Source of the DNA: Hymenobacter pini
Lineage (GTDB): Bacteria > Bacteroidota > Bacteroidia > Cytophagales > Hymenobacteraceae
Length of the DNA: 64,000 bases
Reading direction: 5' to 3'
NCBI RefSeq assembly: GCF_020421205.1
Contig: NZ_JAIZZH010000005.1
Location: 124,001-188,000 of the forward strand
The notes beneath the pieces are model-generated. The model did not search any database. It saw only the letters and a program-made list of their open reading frames with translations, and was not told where the DNA came from. Shown piece by piece: positions 16,463 through 24,650 of this stretch (the first letter of the stretch is position 1; each line of letters begins with the position of its first letter). The translations under genes were made by a program, and so were the position numbers.

Positions 16463-17428
16463 TTACAAGCCCAGAATAGCCGCGTATGCCCCGTTCACCA
16501 CTTCGGCCATGCGCCGGAAATCCAGCGTATCGATGGTGTCGGAGGCTTCGTGGTAGTTGTCGTTGCGCAGAAAGGACGTGTCGGTGAGCATCAGGCCCTC
16601 GTAGCCGAAGTGCCAGTAGTTGCGGTGGTCGGAGAGGTTGGCCAGAGCAGTGCCGACGGGCAAATTGATGAGCTGCACATTGATATCAGCGTTGGCTTGC
16701 ATCAGGTTGTGTACTTTTTCAGTGAGAGGCTCCTGACCGGTGCACCCTACTACCGTGATGAAATTGTCGGTGCTGGGGTAAAGGGCGGCCAGTTGTTGGT
16801 TAGGGAAGCGCTGTGAGCCGGGCTCGTCGCGGAAGTAGCCAATCATTTCGTAGCAGAGCATGGCCCGCACCGGCGTACCCGCCTCGTGCAGCGACTTGGC
16901 GTGCACGTAGCTGCCCATGTCTTCGGTGGCAAAGTAGGGCGGCTCCTCGTTGGGGTAGGCCACCAGCTCCACGCAGTAGCGCAACGGGGGCCGGCGGGCG
17001 TGCAGCAGCCGGGCCGTTTCCAGCAGCCCCGCCACGGCGCTGGCGTTATCGTCGGCCCCGGCATGGTCGCCGAACACGTCGTAGTGCGCGCCCACTACCA
17101 GGCGCGGGGCATCGGCCGGGCCCAGGCGCAGGATAATGTTGCGGTAGCGGCGGCCATCGGCCTCGAAGGGCTGCTCCACTACCTTGCCGCCAAGCTTGCT
17201 GAACTCGGCTTTGATGTAATCGGCGGCTTGGTTCAGCGACGCCAGATTTTCGTAGTTGCGGGCGGGGCGCAGCGAAGTCAGAAACTCCACATCAGCATAG
17301 AGGCGCTGGGGGTTGGCTTTAGTGGCAGGCATAACGGATGAAGAACGGACAGGACGCAGCACATAAAAAGCCAGCCCCACCACCAGTAAAAACGCAGCAA
17401 ATACCCAATAGAAAGCGGGACGGGACAT
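16463..17428 (-). CDS. M28-family zinc aminopeptidase, membrane-anchored
   Basis: A 321-residue metallopeptidase. Residues 8-24 form an N-terminal membrane anchor (FAAFLLVVGLAFYVL core) with the catalytic domain outside the cytoplasm. The M28 zinc motifs are visible: GAHYDVFGDHAGADDNAS gives H115 and D126 or D127, AYPNEEPPYF gives the general base/ligand pair E161-E162, and NYHEASDTIDTLD supplies H293. M28 enzymes remove N-terminal amino acids from peptides. The start is ATG 17428. It lies convergent to the DUF2339 gene and divergent from a Uma2 remnant. Confidence 0.85.
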   Translation of the reverse strand: MSRPAFYWVFAAFLLVVGLAFYVLRPVRSSSVMPATKANPQRLYADVEFLTSLRPARNYENLASLNQAADYIKAEFSKLGGKVVEQPFEADGRRYRNIILRLGPADAPRLVVGAHYDVFGDHAGADDNASAVAGLLETARLLHARRPPLRYCVELVAYPNEEPPYFATEDMGSYVHAKSLHEAGTPVRAMLCYEMIGYFRDEPGSQRFPNQQLAALYPSTDNFITVVGCTGQEPLTEKVHNLMQANADINVQLINLPVGTALANLSDHRNYWHFGYEGLMLTDTSFLRNDNYHEASDTIDTLDFRRMAEVVNGAYAAILGL

Positions 17429-17472
17429 GAAGGCAATGTAATACGGTGCTGGCTTATGGAGCTATTTTGCCT

Positions 17473-17547
17473 ACGCCCGGCCTCATTCCGGTGCACACGC
17501 TGTCTGGGTTTGGCATTGAGTGGGCGGAGGTGTTTGAGGGGGTGTAG
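17473..17547 (+). pseudogene. Remnant: C-terminal end of a Uma2-family gene
   Basis: The plus strand encodes PTPGLIPVHTLSGFGIEWAE followed by VFEGV and a stop at 17545-17547. This matches the C-terminus of the intact Uma2 gene at 23900-24499, which reads QPGLIPVATLPGVELEWAE then VFEGI. The DNA also matches closely (CCCGGCCT-ATTCCGGT and TGGGCGGAGGTGTTTGA in both). Only about 25 codons remain and no start is present, so this is a decayed or truncated copy. Confidence 0.7.
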
Positions 17548-17549
17548 GG

Positions 17550-18131
17550 CTATTCATCAGTATATTCCTCATCCTCTCCTGCCACAAGAGGGAACTGTTG
17601 CCAATCCCAATACGCCAACAGCTCTCGAATAGCCACATCATTTTCATTATGGAAGTGGTGACCATGAGGGTAAGGAAAATCAAATTCTTCCTGCTTATAG
17701 CCTTGATTTAGCAGTACAGTCAGGTACTTATCTATAGGACCGTAAGCATAGATAACGTTATGCTTATCGTAAATAATGAGTCCATCATTATTTGCATTAC
17801 CTATCCAGACATGATGTCTCCCATCCGTCTCTATGGGTTCTTTAAAATCCAGGAAGAAGTCAACTAGTGCTGTGCGACTTTCTATAGGTGGAGACTGATA
17901 CCGTCCTGATACAGACATCCCATCACGGGGCGTCACCAGCACATACAAAACAAAGTAAGGAGCATCCAGACACGCACTTAATTCCAGCATCATCTGAACT
18001 TGGTCAGTACTCGCTCCAATCTCCAAACGGGTGTAGTTCTCCGTTTCCTCTAACTGATAAATTTCCCCATAATTGTAAACAGATTCATTATTGAGAGCAT
18101 CGAAGGCAGTAAACTTTGGCAGCATGGACAT
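17550..18131 (-). CDS. Hypothetical protein, AT-richer than neighbours
   Basis: A 193-residue soluble protein of no family I can name. It has no signal peptide or membrane helix. Notable segments are NYGEIYQLEETENYTRLEIG, FVLYVLVTPR, SGRYQSPP, DGRHHVWIG and IYDKHNVIYAYGPIDKYL, then a His-rich HGHHFHNEND and an acidic tail. The central VxxVTPR..GRYQSP pattern looks like a conserved domain rather than random sequence. Codons are visibly richer in A/T than the genes around it, which suggests transfer. The start is ATG 18131, or ATG 18125 two codons later. It abuts the Uma2 remnant. Confidence 0.6.
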   Translation of the reverse strand: MSMLPKFTAFDALNNESVYNYGEIYQLEETENYTRLEIGASTDQVQMMLELSACLDAPYFVLYVLVTPRDGMSVSGRYQSPPIESRTALVDFFLDFKEPIETDGRHHVWIGNANNDGLIIYDKHNVIYAYGPIDKYLTVLLNQGYKQEEFDFPYPHGHHFHNENDVAIRELLAYWDWQQFPLVAGEDEEYTDE

Positions 18132-18223
18132 TTATTAATTATTCCCACTCAAACCTATACAAAACCTAGCAGAAACGCCGTTTCTCACTACCTTCCGGCG
18201 TCCCTTTAAGCTCCTCCCCTTCC

Positions 18224-21200
18224 ATGCTATCGAAAACACTTTCCCGCCTGCCGCTGCTGGTGTTGCTGGCGGTGCTGTGCGCCTGCTCCAAGTCTGGCTC
18301 TGATGCCGGCCAGGACCCCAACGGTGAGGAAATAGACCCGTACCAGAACCTCGTATTCCAGTTTGCCGATGCCGTGGTGACGCCCGAGCTGCAGGACCAC
18401 TGGGATACGGTGCAGGTAGTGAGCTTCGAGCCGGCCGTGCGCGGCAAATTCAAGTGGACATCGGATCGGGAGCTGATTTTCTCGCCCAGCACGCCCTTTA
18501 AGCCCAGCACCAACTTCACGGCCACGCTACGTAAGGAGGCGCTACCGGAAGGCAAGCGCAACGCCGAGCTACCCGAGAACCGCCAGAAATTCCACACGCC
18601 CTACCTGGAAATGCAGGAGCCGCAGGCGTTCTGGGGCCGCTCGAGCCGGGCCGCCGGCACCGCCGAGATGCGCGTGGAGCTGCCCTTTAACTACCCCGTA
18701 AAGCCCGCCGACGTGAAGCCCCTGCTGCGCGTGACCCAGGACGGCCAGCCCGTAGCCTTTGAGGTGAGCGGGGAGCCAGGCGAGGTGGTGCGCGTGAGCC
18801 TCAACCAGCAAGTACGCCCCGGCACACCGCTCACGGTGGCGCTGGCCCAGGGCCTGCACGCCGTGGGCAGCGACCAGCCCAGCACCGCCGACTACGAAAC
18901 CCAGGTGACCGTGCCCGACCCCGAGGCCCTGCAGGTAACCACCATCGAAGGCTCGCTGAAAAACGCCGACCCGGTGGTGCTCATCACCACCAGCCAGCCC
19001 GTAACGGCCGCCGATATCCAGAGCTACCTCACCGTGTCGCCGCAGGTGGCCTACGAGGTGGAGGAAGTGGAAAACGGCGTGCGGCTGAAGGGCGGCTTCG
19101 AGGTGGGCCGCAGCTACCAGATTGGCGTGAACCAGGGCCTGCGCGGGGCGCTGGGCGGGATGCTCAGTGAGGGTGTGTCGCAGTCGGTGAGCTTTTCCGA
19201 CGAGCGGCCCACCATCAGCTTCGGCAGCGCCGAGAAGGCCATGTACCTCGATGCTTTGGGCTCGCGCAACCTGGGCGTGCGCATCAACGAGGTAAACCAG
19301 GTGAAGGTGACCATTGCCAAGGTGTACGCCAACAACATCCAGCAGCTGCTGCGCGGCGGCAGCCAGTACGGCTACCCCGAGTACGACGGCGGGGAAAGCA
19401 GCGAGGAAGAAGGCGACGGCGGCGAGTACGTGGACCGCTCCTTCCAGTATTACGACGTGGAGAACCTGGGCAACGTGCTCACCGAGCGCACCTACACCGT
19501 GTCGGGGCTGCCGAAGGCGCAGGGGCTGCGGCTGCTGAACCTGAACCTGAAGGACCTGGAGTTTTCGGGCGGGCTGAAGGGCCTGTACGTGATAAAGGTG
19601 CAGGACACCGAGCGGCAGTGGCTGCAGGTGAGCAAGCTGGTGGCCGTGTCGGATATCGGGCTGATTGTGAAGCAGGGCAAAGGCGGCAGCACGCTGGTGT
19701 TTGCCAACTCCATCCGCAACGCCAAGCCGCTTGTCGGCGTGGAGCTGCGCTACATCAGCACCAACAACCAGGTGATGGGCACCGGCCTCAGCAACCACGA
19801 GGGCGTGGCCCGCTTCGACAGCACCGCCGCCAATGGCCGCTTTAAGCTGGGCATGGTGATGGCCCAGCAGGGCAACGACTTCACCTTCCTCGACCTGAGC
19901 CGCAGCCGCGTGGAAACCTCCCGCTTCGAGGTGGGCGGCCTGCAAACCAATGCCGCCCGCTACCAGGCCTTCCTCTACGGCGACCGGGACCTGTACCGCC
20001 CCGGCGACACCATCCAGACCAACACCGTCCTGCGCACCGACACCTGGCAGGCCCCGCCTAAAGGGCTGCCGGTGAAAATCCGGCTGCTGTTGCCCACCGG
20101 CAAGGAGTACGCCAGTCTGCAAAAAACGCTGAACGCGGCCGGCTCCTTCGAGGCCCGCTTCATCCTGCCCCCGGCCGTAATGACCGGTCTATACACCCTG
20201 GAAGTGCTGACCGGCAACGATGTGCTGCTGACGTCGCGCCAGCTGTCGGTAGAGGAGTTTATTCCGGACCGCATGAAGGTGACGGTGAAGGCCGACCGCG
20301 CCGTGGTGAAGCCCAGTCAGTCGGTTTCGGCCCAGATTACGGCCCAGAACCTGTTTGGCCCGCCCGCTGCCGACCGCAAGTTTGAAGTGGAATTTTCGCT
20401 GAAGGAAAAGGCCTTCAACCCCAAAGGCTTCGAGCAGTTCACCTTCGCCATCAACAGCGGGGAGCGGCGGCGCGGCAACTACGGCGACCTGGAATCGACG
20501 CCCATCTCCGACCGGTTCGAGAAAACCACCCGCGAAGGCACCACCGACGCCGCCGGCCGCGGCACCGCCACCTACCAGGTACCCGACTACACCGACCTGG
20601 GCACGCTGGAAGGCACGGCCTTCACCACCGTATTCGACGAAACCGGCCGCCCCGTAAACCGCTTGGCCACCTTCGAGGTGCAGACCCAGCCGGTGCTGTT
20701 CGGCATCCGGAGCGCCGACGATCTAGTGAGCACCGGCAAGCCGCTGGCCGTGCAGCTGGTGGCCCTCACGCCGGCCGGCAAGCCCACCCAGGCCCAGGCG
20801 CAGGTGCAAATCGTGCGTTTGCTCTGGGAAACGGTGATTGAGCGCCAGGGCGGCCGCTACGTGTACAACTCGCAGAAGCGCGAGGAAGTGGTGCTCAACC
20901 GCACCATTCCGGTGTACGGCAGCAGCACCTCCGATGCCAACCTGGGCTTTTCGCCCACCTACTCCGGCGAGTACGAAATTCGGGTGGCGCGGCCCGGAGC
21001 CAGCACCTACGTGGCCCGGCGCGTGTACGCCTACGGCTACGGCGACACCCAGAGCAATTCCTTCGAGGTGAACAACGAGGGCGAGGTGACCATTGAGGCC
21101 GACAAGCCCAAATACGAGCCCGGCGACGTGGCCCACCTGCTGCTGAAAACGCCCTTCCCCGGCCGCGTGCTCGTGACCGTGGAGCGCGACCGGGTGCTCG

Positions 21201-23791
21201 ACCACTTCTACGTGACCACCGACGAGAAATCGGCCAAGGTGGACGTGCCCATCCGGGGTAACCACGTGCCCAACATCTACGTGACGGCCACCGCCATCCG
21301 CGAAATCAAGGACAACCGCCTGCCGCTCACCGTGGCCCGGGGCTTTGTGCCGCTGACGGTGGAAAAGCCCGGCGCCCGCCTGCAAGTCGCCATAAAAGCG
21401 CCCGCCCAAAGCCGCTCCCAAACCGCCCAGACAATCGAAGTGACCACCGCCCCCGGCGCGCAGGTGACGCTGGCCATGGTGGACGAGGGCATTCTGCAGA
21501 TGAAGGACTACCGCACGCCCGACCCCTACGGCTACTTCTACCAGAAGCGCGCCCTGGAAGTGCAGGCCTACGACGTGTACCCCTTCCTGCTGCCCGAGCT
21601 GGGCACCAGCAGCACCGGCGGCGACGGTTACGACCTCTCGCGCCGCACCACGCCCGTGCCCAACCGCCGCGTGCGCCTGCTGGCCAAATGGAGCGGCGTA
21701 CTCACCGCCGATGCCAGCGGCAAGGTGCGCTACAAGCTGCAAATCCCGCAGTTCAGCGGGGCCATCCGCATCATGGCCGTAGCCTACAAAGGCGACGCTT
21801 TCGGCTCCGCCGAACACACCATGCGCGTGGCCGACCCGGTAGTTATTTCCACGGCCCTCCCCCGCTTCCTCAGCCCCGGCGACACGATTGATGTGCCGGT
21901 AACGCTGACGAACACGACGAAAGAAAAGATGCAGGTTGCTGTGCAAAGTGAGTTGCAAGGGGCGTTGAAGTCAGCTCAGCTTTTGGTAACCACTCGTGCT
22001 CGTCCTATTGCAATGCCATCTGAACTTCAGACTTCTATTACGCTGCTTCCCGGTCAAGAAAGTAGAACTCTGTTTCATTTCGCAGCGGGTTCGGTAATTG
22101 GTAATGGCAGTGTAAAAATCATAGCAAGAGTTCTACCTAAAGTTCCCAACGGAACGTCGGTTGAAACCTTCACCGAAACCATCGAGCTACCCATTCGCCC
22201 CGCTTCGCCGCTACAGAAGCGCACGGGGGCGGGCGTGGTGGCGGGCGGTGCGGCCCAGCAGCTGAACCTGCGCACCGACTTCCTGCCTTCCTCTCTGCGG
22301 AGCCAGCTGGTGGTGAGTCGCTCCCCGATGACGGAGTTTGCCAAGGACCTGCGCTACCTGCTGCAATACCCCTACGGCTGCCTGGAGCAAACCGTGTCGG
22401 CCGCCTTCCCGCAACTGTACTATGGCGACCTAGCCGCCACCCTGGGCCAGAAGAACGGCCCAGTCACTAAGCACCAGGCACTGAGCACTAAATATAACCC
22501 GAATTATCATGTGCAGGAAGCCATCCGCAAGGTGGAAGCCCAGCAGATGTATAACGGCAGCCTCAGCTACTGGCCCGGCGGCGACTACGACAACTGGTGG
22601 GCCACAGCCTACGCCGCCCACTTCCTGCTAGAAGCCCAGCAAGCCGGCTTCGACGTGAACAAGAACGTACTCGACCGGGTACTCCGCTACCTGCAGGCCC
22701 GCGTCCGCAAGCGTGAAACCGACACCTACAACATCATCCAGACCGGCGGCGTGATTCAGCCCGTGACGCTGGCCAAGAAGGAAATTGCCTACTCGCTCTA
22801 CGTGCTGGCCCTGGCCGGCCGCCCCGATGCCGTGGGCCTGAACTACTACAAAGCCAACCGCAAGCTGCTGCCCGAAGATTCGCGCTGGGTGCTGGCCTGC
22901 GCCTTCGCCCTGAGCGGCAACCAGCGCAGCTACCGGGAGGCGCTGCCCACCCGCTTCGGGGTGCAGTCTATAGCCGGCCGCCAGCTCGGCGACGCCTTTT
23001 CCTCCCCCATCCGCGACGAGGCCCTGGTGCTCAACGCCCTGCTCGCCGCCGACCCCGCCAACGCCCAGGTGAACGTGCTGGCCCGCCAGCTCAGCCGCCA
23101 AGTGAAGCAGGCCGGCTGGCTCAGCACCCAGGAACGCGCCTTCGCGCTGCTGGCCCTGGGCAAGCTGGCCCGCAAAAACGCCGGCAGCACCGTCACGGCC
23201 AGTCTGCTGGCCGACGGCAAGGCTATCGGCAACTTCTCGGGCAAGGACCTTACGGTAAGCAACGTGGCCAACCGCCAGCTGCAACTGCGCACCAGCGGCC
23301 GGGGCAGCCTCTACTACTTCTGGGAAACCGAGGGCATCTCGCCCACCGGCCAGGTGCGCGAGGAAGATGCCTACCTGCAGGTGCGCCGCCAGTTCCTTAA
23401 CCGCAACGGCCAGCCCGTGGGCAGCACCAGCTTCCGCCAGAACGATTTGGTAGTCGTGAAAATCACCATCCAGTCGGCCGAGTCGGCGGGTGAAGTCAAG
23501 AACGTAGCCATCACCGACCTGCTCCCCGCCGGCCTGGAAATCGAAAACCCACGCATCGGCGCCGTGCGGGAGCTAACCTGGGCCACCGACGCCGCCCAAC
23601 CCGACTACCTCGACGTGCGCGACGACCGAATCAACCTGTTCACCACCGTCACGCCCACCTCCAAGTCTTTCTACTACCTCTGCCGTGCCGTAAGCAAAGG
23701 CACCTTTAAGCTCGGCCCCGTCAGCGCCGACGCCATGTACAACGCCGAGTATCACAGCTACGCCGGCAGCGGCGTGGTGCGGGTGCGGTAA
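18224..23791 (+). CDS. Bacterial alpha-2-macroglobulin lipoprotein
   Basis: An 1855-residue periplasmic lipoprotein of the YfaS/YfhM-like A2M family, which traps proteases that breach the envelope. The signal peptide ends in the lipobox LCAC with C21. Macroglobulin domains follow (FTATLRKEALP, DRDLYRPGDTIQTNTVLR near 585-605, the MG7-like KPKYEPGDVAHLLLKTPF), then the A2M core (YKLQIPQFSGAIRIMAVAYKG) and the thioester region PYGCLEQT with C1386, E1388 and Q1389, so the reactive thioester site is intact. Downstream is the alpha-barrel domain with YWPGGDYDNWW, and a C-terminal DLLPAGLEIENPR segment. In E. coli and many others this gene sits next to pbpC; here pbpC is four kilobases away. A stretch near 21896-22175 has different codon use, and a short repeat is inserted at about 22462-22495. 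Confidence 0.93.
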   Translation: MLSKTLSRLPLLVLLAVLCACSKSGSDAGQDPNGEEIDPYQNLVFQFADAVVTPELQDHWDTVQVVSFEPAVRGKFKWTSDRELIFSPSTPFKPSTNFTATLRKEALPEGKRNAELPENRQKFHTPYLEMQEPQAFWGRSSRAAGTAEMRVELPFNYPVKPADVKPLLRVTQDGQPVAFEVSGEPGEVVRVSLNQQVRPGTPLTVALAQGLHAVGSDQPSTADYETQVTVPDPEALQVTTIEGSLKNADPVVLITTSQPVTAADIQSYLTVSPQVAYEVEEVENGVRLKGGFEVGRSYQIGVNQGLRGALGGMLSEGVSQSVSFSDERPTISFGSAEKAMYLDALGSRNLGVRINEVNQVKVTIAKVYANNIQQLLRGGSQYGYPEYDGGESSEEEGDGGEYVDRSFQYYDVENLGNVLTERTYTVSGLPKAQGLRLLNLNLKDLEFSGGLKGLYVIKVQDTERQWLQVSKLVAVSDIGLIVKQGKGGSTLVFANSIRNAKPLVGVELRYISTNNQVMGTGLSNHEGVARFDSTAANGRFKLGMVMAQQGNDFTFLDLSRSRVETSRFEVGGLQTNAARYQAFLYGDRDLYRPGDTIQTNTVLRTDTWQAPPKGLPVKIRLLLPTGKEYASLQKTLNAAGSFEARFILPPAVMTGLYTLEVLTGNDVLLTSRQLSVEEFIPDRMKVTVKADRAVVKPSQSVSAQITAQNLFGPPAADRKFEVEFSLKEKAFNPKGFEQFTFAINSGERRRGNYGDLESTPISDRFEKTTREGTTDAAGRGTATYQVPDYTDLGTLEGTAFTTVFDETGRPVNRLATFEVQTQPVLFGIRSADDLVSTGKPLAVQLVALTPAGKPTQAQAQVQIVRLLWETVIERQGGRYVYNSQKREEVVLNRTIPVYGSSTSDANLGFSPTYSGEYEIRVARPGASTYVARRVYAYGYGDTQSNSFEVNNEGEVTIEADKPKYEPGDVAHLLLKTPFPGRVLVTVERDRVLDHFYVTTDEKSAKVDVPIRGNHVPNIYVTATAIREIKDNRLPLTVARGFVPLTVEKPGARLQVAIKAPAQSRSQTAQTIEVTTAPGAQVTLAMVDEGILQMKDYRTPDPYGYFYQKRALEVQAYDVYPFLLPELGTSSTGGDGYDLSRRTTPVPNRRVRLLAKWSGVLTADASGKVRYKLQIPQFSGAIRIMAVAYKGDAFGSAEHTMRVADPVVISTALPRFLSPGDTIDVPVTLTNTTKEKMQVAVQSELQGALKSAQLLVTTRARPIAMPSELQTSITLLPGQESRTLFHFAAGSVIGNGSVKIIARVLPKVPNGTSVETFTETIELPIRPASPLQKRTGAGVVAGGAAQQLNLRTDFLPSSLRSQLVVSRSPMTEFAKDLRYLLQYPYGCLEQTVSAAFPQLYYGDLAATLGQKNGPVTKHQALSTKYNPNYHVQEAIRKVEAQQMYNGSLSYWPGGDYDNWWATAYAAHFLLEAQQAGFDVNKNVLDRVLRYLQARVRKRETDTYNIIQTGGVIQPVTLAKKEIAYSLYVLALAGRPDAVGLNYYKANRKLLPEDSRWVLACAFALSGNQRSYREALPTRFGVQSIAGRQLGDAFSSPIRDEALVLNALLAADPANAQVNVLARQLSRQVKQAGWLSTQERAFALLALGKLARKNAGSTVTASLLADGKAIGNFSGKDLTVSNVANRQLQLRTSGRGSLYYFWETEGISPTGQVREEDAYLQVRRQFLNRNGQPVGSTSFRQNDLVVVKITIQSAESAGEVKNVAITDLLPAGLEIENPRIGAVRELTWATDAAQPDYLDVRDDRINLFTTVTPTSKSFYYLCRAVSKGTFKLGPVSADAMYNAEYHSYAGSGVVRVR

Positions 23792-23802
23792 CCCAAAAAA
23801 CC

Positions 23803-23885
23803 TGTCATCCTGAGCGGAGCGAAGGACCTTACTACGCAGGAGTTTTACCCACGTAATAAGGTCCTTCGCTGTGCTCAGGATGACA
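23803..23885. repeat. Palindromic intergenic repeat (GTCATCCTGAGCG type)
   Basis: A long inverted repeat: TGTCATCCTGAGCGGAGCGA and GGACCTTA on the left pair with TAAGGTCCTTCGCTGTGCTC and AGGATGACA on the right, with a loop of about 25 bases. It lies between the convergent macroglobulin and Uma2 genes and probably also terminates transcription. Confidence 0.8.
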
Positions 23886-23899
23886 GTATTGGGATTACG

Positions 23900-24499
23900 C
23901 TATATCCCTTCAAACACCTCCGCCCATTCCAACTCCACGCCGGGCAGGGTGGCTACCGGAATCAGGCCGGGCTGATAAAACTCACCCTGCAAGTCATATT
24001 CTCCTGTTTCGCCCAGCGTGTACACGACTATATTTTTCAGGCCGGGGTCCACCATCCAGTATTCCAGCACGCCGTTTTCCTCGTAGAGGTCGAACTTGGT
24101 TTTGCTGTCGTGGGCGGTGTTGCCGGGGCTCAGGATTTCGATAATCCAGTCGGGGGCACCCACGCAGCCGAATTCGTCGAGCTTAGCCGGATTGCACACC
24201 ACGCAGAGGTCGGGCTGCACGACGGTGGTAATCTGGGCGTCGCCGTTGGGCGTGGCTTTCAGCAGCCGCACATCAAACGGCGCGGCGAAACCCTGACAGG
24301 TTTTACCACGCAGGGCGGTTCCGATAAGCGTGTTCAGCCGAAAGGACACTTGCTGATGGCGCACGCGCGGCGCGGGGCTCATCCGGCGCACTTTGCCTCT
24401 GATCAGCTCCACTGTTCCTTCCAACCGCCACGTCAGGTAGTCGGCGTAGGTGTACGTTTTGGTGAGGTCGAGCTGGGAAATATCGGTGATGACAGCCAT
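23900..24499 (-). CDS. Uma2-family (DUF820) PD-(D/E)XK nuclease-like protein
   Basis: A 199-residue protein starting at ATG 24499; a longer frame upstream lacks homology. The Uma2 pattern is complete: YTYADYLTWRLEGTVELIRG near the N-terminus, VVQPDLCVVC with the active-site Asp, and APDWIIEILSPGNTAHDSKT followed by KFDLYEENGVLEYWMVDP, which supplies the E-x-K part of a PD-(D/E)XK fold. The family is very abundant in cyanobacteria and in some Bacteroidota and Deinococcus-like genomes, often in many copies, and its target is unknown. It stands between the macroglobulin and the subtilase on the strand opposite to the macroglobulin. A remnant of a second copy lies at 17473-17547. Confidence 0.85.
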   Translation of the reverse strand: MAVITDISQLDLTKTYTYADYLTWRLEGTVELIRGKVRRMSPAPRVRHQQVSFRLNTLIGTALRGKTCQGFAAPFDVRLLKATPNGDAQITTVVQPDLCVVCNPAKLDEFGCVGAPDWIIEILSPGNTAHDSKTKFDLYEENGVLEYWMVDPGLKNIVVYTLGETGEYDLQGEFYQPGLIPVATLPGVELEWAEVFEGI

Positions 24500-24650
24500 A
24501 GTGACAGCGCGAAAGAACAGAACGAATATACGGTTCAAGGCCGTGTAAAGGCCCAGCATACCCCCGCTTCTGTTATCCAAACCCTACTCCCATCAACCAA
24601 CAGGCCGGCCCCAATGGAGCCGGCCTGTTGGTTGAAATGCTACCCGGTGC

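Noticed and set aside
18569..20122. A 517-codon open frame on the minus strand
   Set aside because: It lies wholly inside the macroglobulin gene, is made of His/Val/Gly/Leu-rich shadow sequence and matches no family. Long antisense frames are expected in GC-rich genes.
20723..21958. A 411-codon open frame on the minus strand
   Set aside because: Also antisense to the macroglobulin gene, with the same shadow composition and no recognisable domain.
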